A program made the position numbers and the translations under genes. 64,000 nucleotides of DNA from Bartonella sp. B1099 (lineage in GTDB: Bacteria; Pseudomonadota; Alphaproteobacteria; Rhizobiales; Rhizobiaceae): positions 1,148,001 to 1,212,000 of the forward strand of contig NZ_CALYLN010000001.1 in assembly GCF_944801835.1 (NCBI RefSeq), read 5' to 3'. Positions 38,086 to 49,187 of this stretch are shown in pieces; position 1 is the first letter of the stretch; each line of letters opens with the position of its first letter. Under the pieces are notes generated by a model that saw only the letters and a list, made by a program, of their open reading frames with translations, did no database searches and was not told where the DNA came from.

Positions 38086-39234
38086 ATGATTACGCGTGCA
38101 GATAGGGACCCAATTGCGAATTGGTGGTGGACGATTGATCGCTCTATCTTTGCGGCTTGTTTAATTTTAATGGGGATTGGCATTATGCTGTCTTTTGCTG
38201 CGAGCCCCACTATTGCAAAAAAAATTGGAATTGCTGATAGTTTTTATTTTGTTCGCTGGCATATCATTTTTAGCATTTCAGCATTTTTTATGATGGTTAC
38301 CATTTCTTTTTTTTCGCTTCCTAATATTCGTCGTTTATGTGCTCTTTTGCTCATTGTAACGCTTGCTCTTATGGTTGCAACCTTATTTTGGGGTCCTGAA
38401 TTAAAGGGAGCACGGCGGTGGATTTTGCTTTTTGGTTTTTCTGTACAAGCTTCAGAGTTTATGAAGCCAGCTTTTGTGGTGATGTCCGCTTGGCTTTTTT
38501 CAGAACAGATACGCAAGAGGGGAATTTCAGGTTACATGTTAGCAACTCTACTTTATGCTATTTGTTGTGTTCTTCTGGTTTTACAGCCTGATATTGGGCA
38601 AACAATTTTAATAAGTGCAACATGGGGTGGGCTGTTTTTTATTGCTGGTGTGCCTCTTACGGTTATTTTTTTCTTTCTCATTTTTGGCGTTGTAGGAATT
38701 ATTCTCGCTTATCTTTTTCTGCCTCATGTGCGCGATCGTATCAATGGTTTTTTGACAGGGGAAGGAGATACCTTTCAAGTGGATGTAGGACGTGAGGCTA
38801 TTTTAAATGGTGGTTGGTTTGGGCAAGGTCCCGGAGAGGGAACAGTAAAACGGATCATTCCTGATAGCCATACAGATTTTGTATTTTCTGTTGCTGCTGA
38901 AGAATATGGTATTATTCTTTGTTTGTTAATTATGATGCTTTTTGGCTTTATCGTTATGCGTTCATTGTATATAGCTATGAACACACGTGATTCCTTTATA
39001 CGTCTAGGTATTACGGGCATAGCCATGATGATAGGCTTTCAATCAGCTATTAATATGGCTGTTAATCTTCACTTAATCCCTCCCAAAGGCATGACATTGC
39101 CGTTTATTTCTTATGGTGGTTCATCAATGGTGGCAATTGCGTTTTCAATGGGAATTTTACTCAGTTTAACACGTCGTTGGCCAGAAGCGCGTCTTTCAGC
39201 TTTTTCTTCTTCTGTCTTGGATGGCTCTTCATGA
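38086..39234 (+). CDS. ftsW: Septal peptidoglycan polymerase FtsW (SEDS family)
   Basis: FtsW polymerises glycan strands at the septum from lipid II together with FtsI. The 382-residue protein has about ten membrane segments and SEDS features: LKGARRWI near 106-113, KPAFVVMSAWLF, LQPDIGQTILI, and the C-terminal HTDFVFSVAAEEYG with LPFISYGGSSM. ATG at 38086 has AAGGTGG seven bases upstream. The 145 bases before it, after murD, may hold a promoter. The stop overlaps the murG start. Confidence 0.96.
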   Translation: MITRADRDPIANWWWTIDRSIFAACLILMGIGIMLSFAASPTIAKKIGIADSFYFVRWHIIFSISAFFMMVTISFFSLPNIRRLCALLLIVTLALMVATLFWGPELKGARRWILLFGFSVQASEFMKPAFVVMSAWLFSEQIRKRGISGYMLATLLYAICCVLLVLQPDIGQTILISATWGGLFFIAGVPLTVIFFFLIFGVVGIILAYLFLPHVRDRINGFLTGEGDTFQVDVGREAILNGGWFGQGPGEGTVKRIIPDSHTDFVFSVAAEEYGIILCLLIMMLFGFIVMRSLYIAMNTRDSFIRLGITGIAMMIGFQSAINMAVNLHLIPPKGMTLPFISYGGSSMVAIAFSMGILLSLTRRWPEARLSAFSSSVLDGSS

Positions 39235-40367
39235 ATGATAAAAAAGTTATTGTTTTAGTGGCGGGGGGTACAGGTGGACATCTTTTTCCTGCTGAAGCAC
39301 TTGCTGTTGAGTTAAGGCGACGTGGATATGATGTTCATTTAATAACAGATGAAAGAGCGCGATCTTTTGTACGGAGTTTTGATAAGGAACATACACATAT
39401 CGTTTCATCGGCAACATTTACAGGACGTCATCCTTTTGCTTTGATAAAAACGTTTTGGTCTTTGCTTAAAGGTATGGGGCAATCGTTGATGCTGTTTTAT
39501 AAATTACGTCCTGTTCTGGTTGGTGGTTTTGGGGGGTATCCGAGCTTTCCTCCTCTTTTTATTGCGGCCTTAATGCGGCGTGTAACATTTATTCATGAGC
39601 AAAATGCTGTTATGGGACGTGCCAACCGGGTGTTGGCAATTTTTGTGCGTGCAATCGCTGGTGGTTTGTTGTCCCCATATGGTCCTTATGCTCGTAAAAC
39701 GCTGTTGACGGGGAATCCAGTGCGTGAGGCTGTGTTGAAAGCGGCTGAAATTTCCTATCAGCCTTCTACAGGTGATGAGCCATTTTATTTTTTGATTTTT
39801 GGGGGTAGCCAAGGGGCATCTTTTTTTTCACATATTGTTCCAGAAGCGATTGCTTTGCTTGATGATCAGAACCGTAAACGCTTGCGCATTGTACAGCAAG
39901 TTCGTGATGAAGCAGCAGAGTTGATTAAAACCTATCGTGATATGGGTGTACAAGCGGAGGTTGCTCCTTTCTTTGATGATATGGCTGAACGTATGGCACA
40001 TGCCCATTTTATTTTGTCGCGTGCTGGGGCTTCATCGGTTTGTGAGATAGCGGTGATTGGTAGACCTGCTTTGCTTGTTCCTTATCCTCATGCTTTGGAT
40101 CATGATCAGGCCGCCAATGCTGCCCTTCTTGCGCGTGTGGGTGGTGCGCAAATTATCTTAGAAAAAGATTTAAATGCACAAAAGCTTTCTGCTCTTCTAA
40201 CGCAAGCTTGTTGTGCACCCCATTTATTGGAAAAACAAGCGCTTGCTGCAAAAAAAGTTGGGCAACCTCATGCAACCCGTTGCCTTGCTGATATGGCTGA
40301 AGCCTTAATTGCAGGGCGATTGTTGTCAGATATAAAAGAGGAGCTTTTTGATGAAAATGCCACTTGA
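39231..40367 (+). CDS. murG: Lipid II synthase MurG (GlcNAc transferase)
   Basis: MurG adds GlcNAc to lipid I to form lipid II on the inner face of the membrane. The 378-residue GT-B enzyme has [18 protein letters not shown] at about 8-25, [33 protein letters not shown], and [11 protein letters not shown] with [11 protein letters not shown] in the nucleotide-binding half. ATG 39231 overlaps the ftsW stop by 4 bases; the 54 bases of extra open frame before it lie inside ftsW. The murC start overlaps its 3' end by 17 bases. Confidence 0.97.
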   Translation: MNDKKVIVLVAGGTGGHLFPAEALAVELRRRGYDVHLITDERARSFVRSFDKEHTHIVSSATFTGRHPFALIKTFWSLLKGMGQSLMLFYKLRPVLVGGFGGYPSFPPLFIAALMRRVTFIHEQNAVMGRANRVLAIFVRAIAGGLLSPYGPYARKTLLTGNPVREAVLKAAEISYQPSTGDEPFYFLIFGGSQGASFFSHIVPEAIALLDDQNRKRLRIVQQVRDEAAELIKTYRDMGVQAEVAPFFDDMAERMAHAHFILSRAGASSVCEIAVIGRPALLVPYPHALDHDQAANAALLARVGGAQIILEKDLNAQKLSALLTQACCAPHLLEKQALAAKKVGQPHATRCLADMAEALIAGRLLSDIKEELFDENAT

Positions 40368-41778
40368 TATAGGCGTTATCCATTTTATTGGAATCGGGGG
40401 GATCGGTATGAGTGGAATTGCGGAGGTTTTTTATAATCTGGGCTATAAAGTTCAAGGGTCCGATCAAGTTGAGAGTGCCAATGTTGAACGTTTGCGGAGA
40501 AAAGGAATTAACATTCATATCGGTCATGGTGCTGAAAATTTAGGAAATGCTGAGGTTGTTGTTTTTTCTACTGCCGTTAAAAAAACAAATCCTGAATATA
40601 TTGCTGCAAAAGAAAGGCATTTGCCGCTTGTCAGACGTGCAGAAATGCTTGCTGAGCTGATGCGGTTTCGGCGTGCAATTGCGGTGGGGGGTACACATGG
40701 TAAAACAACGACCACATCAATGGTCGCAGCGCTTCTTGATGCTGGTCGTTTTGATCCGGTGGTCATTAATGGTGGTATTATTAATGCTTATGGTACGAAT
40801 TCTCGTACAGGAGAGGGCGATTGGATGATTGTTGAAGCCGATGAAAGCGATGGCACATTTTTAAAACTGCCTGCTGATATTGCTGTTGTTACCAATATTG
40901 ATGCTGAGCATTTGGATCATTATGGAAGTTTTGATGCTGTGCGTGAGGCTTTTCGGCAATTCGTAGAAAATGTTCCTTTTTATGGTTTTGCTGTTTTGTG
41001 CCTTGATCATCCAGAGGTCCAGTCATTGGCGGGCCGTATTGATGATCGTTGGGTGATTACTTATGGTGCAAATCCACAAGCAGATGTTCGTTTTCTTAAT
41101 CTTTCGATGGATGGTCAAAAAACCTATTTTGATGTTCTTGTTCGTTCACGCAAAACAGGAAGGAAGATTGAGTTAAAAAATTTGCTTTTGCCTATGGCAG
41201 GAGAGCATAATGTTGCCAATGCAACAGCAGCGATAGCCATTGCGCATGAACTTGGCATTTCAAATGAATTGATAAAGAAGGGTTTAGCGGAATTTGGGGG
41301 CGTAAAACGACGTTTTACGCGAACAGGAAGTTGGCGTGGCATTGAAATATTTGATGATTATGGACATCACCCTGTTGAAATAAAGGCTGTTTTGCGCGCA
41401 GCACGTGAGAGTGCAAAAGGGCGTGTCATTGCCATTGTACAACCCCATCGTTATTCACGTTTGCATCATTTATTTGATGAGTTTGCTACTTGTTTTAATG
41501 ATGCCGATACAGTGTTGATTACCCCCGTATATGCGGCTGGTGAAGAGCCTATCCTAGGGTTTGGTTCGCAAGAATTGGTAGAGCATATTAAAATGGCTGG
41601 TCATCGTGATGTGCGTTTGATACACGGTCTGGAAGATGTTGTGTCTCTTGTCTCAAAACTTGCTCAGGCAGAGGATTATGTTGTTTTTCTTGGTGCTGGC
41701 AATATCACACAATGGGCTTGTGCGTTGCCTCATCAGTTGTCGGGACTTGATGGTCATGATAAATTTTCAGCACATTGA
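40351..41778 (+). CDS. murC: UDP-MurNAc:L-alanine ligase MurC
   Basis: MurC adds L-alanine, the first residue of the stem peptide. The 475-residue protein has [16 protein letters not shown]-loop [14 protein letters not shown] near 110, [25 protein letters not shown], and [11 protein letters not shown] with VQPHRYSR in the C-terminal domain. ATG at 40351 has GAGGAG seven bases upstream inside murG. murB begins before its stop codon. Confidence 0.97.
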   Translation: MKMPLDIGVIHFIGIGGIGMSGIAEVFYNLGYKVQGSDQVESANVERLRRKGINIHIGHGAENLGNAEVVVFSTAVKKTNPEYIAAKERHLPLVRRAEMLAELMRFRRAIAVGGTHGKTTTTSMVAALLDAGRFDPVVINGGIINAYGTNSRTGEGDWMIVEADESDGTFLKLPADIAVVTNIDAEHLDHYGSFDAVREAFRQFVENVPFYGFAVLCLDHPEVQSLAGRIDDRWVITYGANPQADVRFLNLSMDGQKTYFDVLVRSRKTGRKIELKNLLLPMAGEHNVANATAAIAIAHELGISNELIKKGLAEFGGVKRRFTRTGSWRGIEIFDDYGHHPVEIKAVLRAARESAKGRVIAIVQPHRYSRLHHLFDEFATCFNDADTVLITPVYAAGEEPILGFGSQELVEHIKMAGHRDVRLIHGLEDVVSLVSKLAQAEDYVVFLGAGNITQWACALPHQLSGLDGHDKFSAH

Positions 41779-42733
41779 TGGTGAAGCGTTATTGGCGCAA
41801 CTGCAACCGCTGTTGGGTAATGTCAGAGGCAAGCTTATCCCGAATGTTGAGATGCGTAAGGTGACGTGGTTTCGCACAGGCGGGTTGGCAGAGCTTTTTT
41901 ATCAGCCTGTTGATGAAGAAGATTTGGCTCTCTTTCTTCAAAAATTGCCTGAAACTGTTCCTGTAACAATTGTAGGTATTGGTTCTAATCTTCTGGTGCG
42001 TGATGGGGGCGTTCCGGGGGTTGTGATTCGTCTTTCACCAAAAAATTTTGGACAAGTGCAGCAAGTTTCTCCAAAAAGCTTTTTAGTTGGCGCTGGTACG
42101 GCGGATAAACATTTAGCTGCTGCTGCTTTAAAGGCAGAAATTGCAGGTTTTCATTTTTATCATGGTATTCCTGGTGGTCTTGGAGGGGCTCTCAAAATGA
42201 ATGCGGGTGCAAATGGTGTTGAAACCGCAGCACGCGTTGTTGAGGTCTATGCGCTGGATCGTAAAGGGCAACGTCATACCTTGAGTTTGAAAGATATGCA
42301 TTATTCTTATCGCCATTGTGATATTCCTAAAGATTTTATTTTTACGGCTGCTTTATTGGAAGGCGAGCCCGGTCATAAAGATGCTATTCGTGCTGCTATG
42401 GATGAAGTTGCCCTCCACAGAGAAACAGTGCAGCCTATTCGTGAAAAGACAGGGGGGTCAACTTTCAAAAATCCTGAGAATACATCCGCGTGGCGCGTGA
42501 TTGATGAAGCAGGGTGTCGTGGTTTACGGATGGGTGGCGCTCAAATGAGTGAAATGCACTGTAATTTTATGATTAATACAGGACAAGCAACAGGCTATGA
42601 TCTTGAAGCATTGGGAGAAACAGTACGTGCGCGTGTTTTTGCACATTCAGCCTACCTTTTACAATGGGAAATAGAGCGTATCGGTCAATTTGAGCAGGGG
42701 CGAAGTGTTTCTCCTTTTGATCCATTTTATTGA
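41756..42733 (+). CDS. murB: UDP-N-acetylenolpyruvoylglucosamine reductase MurB
   Basis: MurB reduces the enolpyruvyl group to give UDP-MurNAc, using FAD and NADPH. The 325-residue protein has [31 protein letters not shown] at about 80, [23 protein letters not shown], and the late [11 protein letters not shown] block with the serine near the active site. I prefer ATG at 41756 ([13 protein letters not shown]); an ATG two codons earlier (41750) is equally possible. The start lies 23 bases inside murC. Confidence 0.96.
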   Translation: MINFQHIDGEALLAQLQPLLGNVRGKLIPNVEMRKVTWFRTGGLAELFYQPVDEEDLALFLQKLPETVPVTIVGIGSNLLVRDGGVPGVVIRLSPKNFGQVQQVSPKSFLVGAGTADKHLAAAALKAEIAGFHFYHGIPGGLGGALKMNAGANGVETAARVVEVYALDRKGQRHTLSLKDMHYSYRHCDIPKDFIFTAALLEGEPGHKDAIRAAMDEVALHRETVQPIREKTGGSTFKNPENTSAWRVIDEAGCRGLRMGGAQMSEMHCNFMINTGQATGYDLEALGETVRARVFAHSAYLLQWEIERIGQFEQGRSVSPFDPFY

Positions 42734-42937
42734 TTTATTGTTCACTAAAAAAGTGCAAATAAAAAATTGAGTCATTTCAAAGAGATAATAAAAAATTTCT
42801 ATTAAGAATCAATAAATTAACAAAGAATCTCTTGCATCAGGCTTTTGAGTCTGATTCATTATGCAAAATGCTAGGTTATTGATTCGCAAGGATAAACTTT
42901 GTTTTTCCTATATGTGGTGCTGATGTCTTCTATATAG

Positions 42938-42954
42938 GCATACATATAGTATGC
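42938..42954 (+). promoter_or_regulatory. Inverted repeat upstream of ddl
   Basis: GCATAC (42938-42943) and GTATGC (42949-42954) form a perfect 6-bp repeat around ATATA, 18 bases before the ddl start codon and just left of its ribosome binding site. It could be an operator or a hairpin that hides the translation start. It lies in the only large gap (239 bases) of the second half of the cluster, where a promoter is likely. Confidence 0.4.
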
Positions 42955-42972
42955 GAAAGAGGGTGATTTATT

Positions 42973-43893
42973 ATGAAAGATAAACATATAGCTGTGTTAA
43001 TGGGAGGTTTTTCTTCTGAACGGTCTGTAAGTTTATCTTCAGGAACGGCTTGTGCTGATGTTCTTGAGGCGCAGGGGTATCGCGTAAGTCGCGTGGATGT
43101 TGACGCTCATATTGCTTCTGTTCTTGAACAGTTGCAGCCCGATATTGCCTTCAATGCGTTGCATGGTCCATTTGGTGAAGATGGTCGGATTCAGGGTATT
43201 CTTGAATATTTAAAAATTCCTTATACCCATTCTGGTGTGATGGCATCTGCTTTGGCTATGGATAAGGGGCGTGCAAAAATTATTGTTGCAAGTGTTGGGG
43301 TTTGTGTCGCTCCTTCTCGTATTATGAATCGCTTTGCTGTTGGGCAAACGCATCCCATGGAGCCTCCTTATGTTATTAAACCTGTGTGTGAAGGATCAAG
43401 TTTTGGTGTTGTCATTGTCCAAGAAAATGAAGCTGCACCACCGCATAATATTGGGGGTGTTGAGTGGGGATATGCCGATGAGGTGATGGTTGAGAAATAT
43501 ATTCCTGGTCGCGAATTGACCTGTGCTGTTTTGGGAAATGAAGTGCTGGATGTGTGTGAAATTCTCCCCAGCCAACATTTTCCATTCTACGATTATGACT
43601 CAAAATATAAGACGGGTGGTTCTCTTCATATTTGTCCTGCACAACTTTCACTAAATATTTACCAAAGTGTGCAAAGAATGTCTTTAGCAGCCCATCAGGC
43701 GATAGGGTGTCGAGGTGTTAGCCGTTCTGATTTTCGTTTTGATGAGAAAACAGGAGAATTGGTTTGGCTTGAAATTAATACGCAACCCGGTATGACATCG
43801 ACGTCTCTTCTTCCTGATATTGCAAAAGCGAGCGGTCGTACTTACGGCGATATTGTTCAATGGATGGTGGAGGACGCATCATGTATGCGTTGA
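42973..43893 (+). CDS. ddl: D-alanine--D-alanine ligase
   Basis: Ddl joins two D-alanines to make the dipeptide used by MurF. The 306-residue ATP-grasp enzyme has [17 protein letters not shown] near 8-24, [50 protein letters not shown] and the metal-binding end [16 protein letters not shown]. The length equals that of Escherichia coli DdlB. ATG at 42973 with GAGGGTG upstream. It overlaps ftsQ by 13 bases. Confidence 0.97.
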   Translation: MKDKHIAVLMGGFSSERSVSLSSGTACADVLEAQGYRVSRVDVDAHIASVLEQLQPDIAFNALHGPFGEDGRIQGILEYLKIPYTHSGVMASALAMDKGRAKIIVASVGVCVAPSRIMNRFAVGQTHPMEPPYVIKPVCEGSSFGVVIVQENEAAPPHNIGGVEWGYADEVMVEKYIPGRELTCAVLGNEVLDVCEILPSQHFPFYDYDSKYKTGGSLHICPAQLSLNIYQSVQRMSLAAHQAIGCRGVSRSDFRFDEKTGELVWLEINTQPGMTSTSLLPDIAKASGRTYGDIVQWMVEDASCMR

Positions 43894-44792
43894 ATGTTAA
43901 TAAAACAAATGTTCCGATGGAGGTGCTTTCAGTGCCGACTTTGCCACGTCTTTATCGTCGTTTTCTTCGCTTTATATTTGAGTTTGTTTTTGTCAATATT
44001 CATATTCCGCGTCATTTCGGCTCTTTTGCTGTTGTATGGTTTTTCTTTGTAACAGCTTTTTATGGACTTTCATCAAGTGGTCAGATGGCTGTGATCGTAA
44101 ACACGATCATATCGGATAGTGGCTTTGTGGTCACGCAAGTCGACATCAGTGGTAATAAGCGTTTGACAAAGCAAGATATTTTGAAAATTTTAGAACTTGA
44201 TGCTGCACCTTCTATATTCACTTTTGATGTTGAAAGAGCTCGTTCTCTTTTGGAAAAACAGGCTTGGGTTCAATCGGCAAATGTTCAGAAAATTTATCCC
44301 AATAGAATGCGTATTTCCATCGTGGAGCGTGAGCCTTATGCTATTTGGCAACATGATAGCATAATGGATATTGTTGATCATACGGGGCGTGTTATTGTGC
44401 CTTTTAAAGGAGAAACTGTTCGGGGTTTGCCTCTTGTGGTTGGGCAGGGTGCGCAAAATGCCGCTAAAGGATTTATTCAAGCGCTGTCAATTTATCGGCA
44501 AGTGTATGATCGTGTTCGTGCTTTTGTGCGGGTAGGGGATCGGCGTTGGGATCTTGTTTTGGATAATGGAATGCGCCTTATGTTGCCTGAAAATGGTGCC
44601 CTTGAAAGGCTTTCTTCTCTTATTTCATCCGGTACAATGCAAGATCTTTTATCGCGCGATATTCTCAGTGTTGATTTACGTCTTGCTGATCGAATTACTG
44701 TTTCTTTATCAGATGAAACGTTGGAGCGTTATCAAGCTCGTGTTGCAGAAGAAGAGCGTATTTTAAAGGTGCGAAAGGTAGGAAACCCATGA
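43881..44792 (+). CDS. ftsQ: Cell division protein FtsQ
   Basis: FtsQ is a bitopic divisome protein that links early and late division proteins. The 303-residue product has a cytoplasmic start, one membrane segment at about residues 47-66 ([18 protein letters not shown]), and a POTRA domain at about 84-150 ([21 protein letters not shown]). FtsQ-type repeats follow, such as [21 protein letters not shown] chose ATG at 43881, which has GGAGG seven bases upstream; the longer frame starts inside ddl. It overlaps ftsA by 4 bases. Confidence 0.94.
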   Translation: MYALNVNKTNVPMEVLSVPTLPRLYRRFLRFIFEFVFVNIHIPRHFGSFAVVWFFFVTAFYGLSSSGQMAVIVNTIISDSGFVVTQVDISGNKRLTKQDILKILELDAAPSIFTFDVERARSLLEKQAWVQSANVQKIYPNRMRISIVEREPYAIWQHDSIMDIVDHTGRVIVPFKGETVRGLPLVVGQGAQNAAKGFIQALSIYRQVYDRVRAFVRVGDRRWDLVLDNGMRLMLPENGALERLSSLISSGTMQDLLSRDILSVDLRLADRITVSLSDETLERYQARVAEEERILKVRKVGNP

Positions 44793-46090
44793 TGTTGTTC
44801 AGATCACATCATCGGGGGGGGCGTAAGACACGTTTTTTAACGGTTCTTGATGTCGGCTCAAGTAAGATTGTCTGTCTTATTGCTTGTTTGCGTCCTTTGA
44901 AATATGCGCACTATTTGCATGGTCGTACGCATTCTATGGAAATTCTAGGCTTTGGAGTACAGCGTTCACGCGGTATTAAATCTGGTGTTGTCATGGATAT
45001 GTTTGCAGCAGAACAATCCATACGCTTGGCTGTTGATGCGGCAGAAAAAATGGCTGGTTTGGTGGTGGATTCAGTAATTGTGAATTTTTCCTCAAGTCGA
45101 TTACAAAGTTCTTTGATTCAAGGAAAAGTTCATTTGAATGGTCGTGAAGTTACTAAGCGTGATATGCGTATGGCCTTTTCAGATGTTTCGCGTAAAGCTT
45201 TTGATGCTGAACGTCATATTATGCACTCAGTTCCAGTTTCTTATATTTTGGATGGAGATAAAGGAATTTCTGATCCTATTGGCATGGCAGGGGAAACATT
45301 TGGTGTCGACGTGCATGTGGTAACCGCAGAAACAGCCTCTTTGCGTAATTTAGAAACGTGTATTAATCGTGCCCATTTGAGTGTTGAAGCAATGGTTGCT
45401 ACTCCCTTTGCAAGTGGTCTTGCTGTCTTGATGAATGATGAGGCACATTTAGGAGCTGCATGTATTGATTTTGGTGGTGGAACAACAACGTTTTCAGTGT
45501 TTTTTGAGGGAAAATTTGTTCATGCGGATGCTCTTGCTGTTGGTGGGCATCATGTCACTCTTGATGTTGCACGTGGATTTTCTATGTCTCTAACAGAGGC
45601 GGAACGTTTAAAAGTTGTTTATGGTTCAGCACTTTTAACAAGTGCCGATGAGCGGCAAATGATTAATGTAGCAGAAATTGGGAGTGAACAGCGTGAAATT
45701 CAATATCCTCGCGCGGTTCTTGGGCGCATCGTTCGTGCGCGTGTTGAAGAAATTTTAGAAATGGTGCGTGATTGTTTAAATCGTTCTGGTTTTGGTCACA
45801 TCATTGGTAAGCGTGTTATTTTGACTGGAGGGGCAAGCCAGTTAACAGGATTGCCAGAAATGGCACGTACTATATTAGGAAGAAATGTTCGTATCGGGCG
45901 GCCTTTAGGAATTTCGAGGCTTCCTTCTCTTGCAAAAGGGGCGGCGTTTACATCTGCTGTAGGGTTGTTAATTTATCCGCAATTGGTGGGTTTTGAAGAA
46001 AAAACAATGCAGTCGGCAGGAAATCATTTATCGATGGGCACGCGTGGGTATTTTCAGCGTGTTGGTCAGTGGTTGCGTGAGAGTTTTTAG
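44789..46090 (+). CDS. ftsA: Cell division protein FtsA
   Basis: FtsA is an actin-like protein that ties the Z ring to the membrane. The 433-residue protein starts with a basic tail and then TVLDVGSSKIVCLIA, the phosphate-binding loop. GRTHSMEILGFGVQRSRGIKSG, the 1C domain with HIMHSVPVSYILD, ACIDFGGGTTTFSVF near 229, and ILTGGASQLTGL follow. The amphipathic C-terminus (YFQRVGQWLRESF) is the membrane-targeting helix. ATG 44789 overlaps ftsQ. ftsZ follows after 63 bases. Confidence 0.96.
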   Translation: MMLFRSHHRGGRKTRFLTVLDVGSSKIVCLIACLRPLKYAHYLHGRTHSMEILGFGVQRSRGIKSGVVMDMFAAEQSIRLAVDAAEKMAGLVVDSVIVNFSSSRLQSSLIQGKVHLNGREVTKRDMRMAFSDVSRKAFDAERHIMHSVPVSYILDGDKGISDPIGMAGETFGVDVHVVTAETASLRNLETCINRAHLSVEAMVATPFASGLAVLMNDEAHLGAACIDFGGGTTTFSVFFEGKFVHADALAVGGHHVTLDVARGFSMSLTEAERLKVVYGSALLTSADERQMINVAEIGSEQREIQYPRAVLGRIVRARVEEILEMVRDCLNRSGFGHIIGKRVILTGGASQLTGLPEMARTILGRNVRIGRPLGISRLPSLAKGAAFTSAVGLLIYPQLVGFEEKTMQSAGNHLSMGTRGYFQRVGQWLRESF

Positions 46091-46153
46091 TTAAGTCTAG
46101 TTGGATAAATTTCATCGCTTTGGCTTGCGGTGTCTTATGAGAAGGAAAAGAAA

Positions 46154-47926
46154 ATGACGATTAATCTGCATCGGCCAGATATCGCGGAATTGAAGCCACG
46201 CATTACCGTTTTTGGTGTTGGAGGTGGTGGCGGGAATGCCGTGAATAATATGATAAATGCTGGTCTTCAGGGAGTTGACTTTGTTGTTGCAAATACGGAT
46301 GCACAGGCTTTGGCTATGTCAAAGGCTGAACGTGTTATCCAGCTTGGTGCTGCTGTGACAGAAGGTTTGGGTGCTGGGGCTTTACCAGAAGTTGGACAAG
46401 CTGCAGCAGAGGAATGTATTGATGAAATTATCGATCATCTTGCAGACTCTCATATGGTTTTTATTACTGCTGGTATGGGGGGAGGAACTGGAACAGGGGC
46501 TGCTCCCGTTGTTGCTCGTGCAGCGCGTGAAAAAGGTATTTTGACTGTTGGTGTGGTGACAAAGCCATTTCAGTTTGAAGGGGCACGTCGGATGAAAACG
46601 GCAGAGGCTGGTATTGAAGAATTACAAAAGTCTGTCGATACATTGATTGTTATTCCCAATCAAAATCTTTTCCGTATTGCAAATGATAAAACAACATTTG
46701 CTGATGCTTTTGCTATGGCGGATCAAGTACTTTATTCTGGTGTTGCTTCCATTACGGATTTGATGATTAAAGAGGGCTTGATTAACCTCGATTTTGCTGA
46801 TGTTCGTTCTGTTATGCACGAAATGGGTCGGGCCATGATGGGAACGGGTGAGGCATCTGGTGAGGGACGAGCTTTGGCTGCTGCTGAAGCGGCTATTGCG
46901 AACCCATTGTTGGATGATACCTCTATGCGTGGCGCACGTGGTTTATTGATTTCTATTACCGGTGGGCGTGATATGACCCTCTTTGAGGTTGATGAAGCTG
47001 CTAATCGTATCCGTGAAGAAGTGGATGCTGATGCGAATGTGATCTTTGGGGCCATTGATGATGAGTCATTGGAAGGTGTTATTCGTGTTTCTGTGGTTGC
47101 CACCGGTATTGATCGTGAGGTTAGTGATGTGGTTCAGCCCTCTCAGCCTCAGTTCCAAAGACCAACCTCTTCAATGCGCAAGAACGATCCTGGAACGCCA
47201 CACAGTTCTTTTCATGTGCAGTCACCGCCTTTGCGTTCTGAATCAATGGTAGAAGTCATCGAATCACTTGAAATAGAAAAGAGTAAGCCAACAGGAGAAC
47301 AGTTTCGTCCCAAAAGTCAAATTTTTGCACAGCCTGCAGAAGCAATGATGACACGAAATGCGACAAAAGCTGTTGCTTATGGTTCAAATGTTGGGCAAGA
47401 TCAGGTATCAAATGCTCCACGTATGCAAGGAAGTCGTATTTCTCAACAAACTATGATGGCTCCTGTGAGCATGGAGGCTACAGCACATGTTCTTGATGAG
47501 ATGACAGGGGTTGTAAAGCAAAAAGAAAAGCTAGTGCAACCAAAACAAACGCAACAGATCCAAGCGCGCGCTCCAATGCGGATGCCTGAGTTAAAGGATT
47601 TTCCTCCTGTTGCTCATGGACAGAGACAAAGAACATCTGTGACTGATCAAGGTCCTCGTAATCTTTGGCAGCGTTTGAAACAGAGCTTGACACATCGTGA
47701 AGATGAAGAGCCAGAAGCAAGGTTGGAACCTGCTGTGAGATCGTCACAGCAGCAAGAGTCTTCTCTTTACAATAAAAATTCTCAGGCGCTTTCTCAAGAT
47801 GCTTCTGTTTATGTTCCACGCCGTTCTGGTGAATTGCATCCTCAGGTTCCACAAGATCAGCGGACTTTTATCAGTGAAGAAGATCAGTTAGAAATACCGG
47901 CGTTTTTACGTCGTCAGGCAAATTAA
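46154..47926 (+). CDS. ftsZ: Cell division protein FtsZ with long C-terminal linker
   Basis: FtsZ is the tubulin-like GTPase that forms the division ring. The GTPase core covers about residues 12-315, with [13 protein letters not shown], the tubulin signature [14 protein letters not shown] and [11 protein letters not shown]. The remaining 270 residues are much longer than in Escherichia coli FtsZ (383 residues total). They are rich in Gln, Pro, Ser and charged residues, and end in [14 protein letters not shown], the conserved tail that binds FtsA. Long linkers are known in alphaproteobacterial FtsZ. ATG at 46154 with AAGGAAAA upstream is preferred to an earlier start. Confidence 0.97.
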   Translation: MTINLHRPDIAELKPRITVFGVGGGGGNAVNNMINAGLQGVDFVVANTDAQALAMSKAERVIQLGAAVTEGLGAGALPEVGQAAAEECIDEIIDHLADSHMVFITAGMGGGTGTGAAPVVARAAREKGILTVGVVTKPFQFEGARRMKTAEAGIEELQKSVDTLIVIPNQNLFRIANDKTTFADAFAMADQVLYSGVASITDLMIKEGLINLDFADVRSVMHEMGRAMMGTGEASGEGRALAAAEAAIANPLLDDTSMRGARGLLISITGGRDMTLFEVDEAANRIREEVDADANVIFGAIDDESLEGVIRVSVVATGIDREVSDVVQPSQPQFQRPTSSMRKNDPGTPHSSFHVQSPPLRSESMVEVIESLEIEKSKPTGEQFRPKSQIFAQPAEAMMTRNATKAVAYGSNVGQDQVSNAPRMQGSRISQQTMMAPVSMEATAHVLDEMTGVVKQKEKLVQPKQTQQIQARAPMRMPELKDFPPVAHGQRQRTSVTDQGPRNLWQRLKQSLTHREDEEPEARLEPAVRSSQQQESSLYNKNSQALSQDASVYVPRRSGELHPQVPQDQRTFISEEDQLEIPAFLRRQAN

Positions 47927-48033
47927 TTGGTAAAAAATGAGGTAAAGTAAGAAATTTTATGCCCTCTTTGGCGATGAGTCAGAAGTTATAAAGTAAAATA
48001 TACTGTTATTTTAGATAAAATACTTTGTTTTTT

Positions 48034-48064
48034 AAAAACCGCTTATAATAAGCGGTTTTTTTTT
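48034..48064 (+). terminator. Intrinsic terminator after ftsZ
   Basis: AAAAACCGCTTAT (48034-48046) and ATAAGCGGTTTTT (48048-48060) pair perfectly around one base and are followed by T's to about 48064. It lies 108 bases after the ftsZ stop and 77 bases before lpxC, so it probably ends the division cluster transcript and lpxC has its own promoter. Confidence 0.88.
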
Positions 48065-48140
48065 ATTATTTACTATGAATATTTTTTTTATAGTTTTATA
48101 AATTTTGTTAAAATATGTAAAAGAAAAGCAATAAAATAAT

Positions 48141-49025
48141 ATGATGAATTTGGTGCCAAAATATCAGTCTACTCTTAAAAAAGCAGTAACATTTAAGGGG
48201 ATTGGCGTTCACAGTGGCTGTTTGTCGGAGATAAAAGTTTGTCCAGCCGATGTTGGATGTGGTATTCTTTTTAAGCGTCGTGGACTAGACGGTACAGAGA
48301 AAATATTTCAAGCCCATGCATCGCAAATGGGAGAAACTGAGTTATCAACGGTGCTTGGAGATGGAGAAGTAAGGGTTGAAACAATTGAACATTTGATGGC
48401 AGCTATTGCTGCTTATAATTTAGATAATCTTGTTATTGAAGTGTCGCATAATGAGATCCCTATTTTAGATGGTTCTGCATGGCAATATTGCCAAGCTTTT
48501 GAAGATGTTGGCATTGTCCAGCAAAATGCATACCGCTCTTATTTCATGATAAAAAAGCCGTTACGGGTTGAAGACGCTCATGGTTTTGCAGAGCTTTTGC
48601 CATTTGATGGGCGCCGTTTTGATATAACGATTTCTTTTCCTTCTTCTGCCATTGGGAGGCAACATTTCAGTTTTGATCTTACCACACGAGGGTTTCGAGA
48701 TGATTTGTCACGTGCACGCACTTTTGGTTTTATCAAAGACGTGGAAAAATTACGGCTTTCTGGAAAGGCGAGAGGCGCTTCTTTAGAAAATTCTCTTGTT
48801 ATCGGTTTTGATGACAGAATTTTAAATCCCGATGGTCCTTATTGGGAAAATGAATGTGTCCGGCACAAAATGCTTGATGCGATTGGTGATACTGCTTTAC
48901 TTGGGGGTCCTTTTATTGGATTATTTCGTTCTTACTGTAGTGGACATAGAATTAATGCAAAGTTAGTGCAAGCTGTTTTGGCAGACGAATCATATTACGA
49001 AAAAAGCTCTTTAGAGGAAGAATAA
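48141..49025 (+). CDS. lpxC: UDP-3-O-acyl-N-acetylglucosamine deacetylase LpxC
   Basis: LpxC is the zinc enzyme that catalyses the committed step of lipid A synthesis. The 294-residue protein has TFKGIGVHSG, VETIEHLMAAIAA (zinc-binding His at about 79), EIPILDGSAW and the second zinc motif RHKMLDAIGD near 236-246, with a late His in SGHRINAKL. All catalytic parts are present. ATG at 48141 (MMNLVPKY) or 48144 are both possible; the ribosome binding site is weak. Confidence 0.96.
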   Translation: MMNLVPKYQSTLKKAVTFKGIGVHSGCLSEIKVCPADVGCGILFKRRGLDGTEKIFQAHASQMGETELSTVLGDGEVRVETIEHLMAAIAAYNLDNLVIEVSHNEIPILDGSAWQYCQAFEDVGIVQQNAYRSYFMIKKPLRVEDAHGFAELLPFDGRRFDITISFPSSAIGRQHFSFDLTTRGFRDDLSRARTFGFIKDVEKLRLSGKARGASLENSLVIGFDDRILNPDGPYWENECVRHKMLDAIGDTALLGGPFIGLFRSYCSGHRINAKLVQAVLADESYYEKSSLEEE

Positions 49026-49187
49026 AAGAAAATTGACAAGACTTTTTTATCGTTTATTTGATTTTTAAGGGGATGATTGACCTAAACTGCTAAATTGGTT
49101 ATGTGCATTTTAAAGTGATATGGTATAAAGGCTTTTAATAAATTATTTTTGCTGCAAAGGTGGTATTCTGTGGAGGCCGGAAAAACT

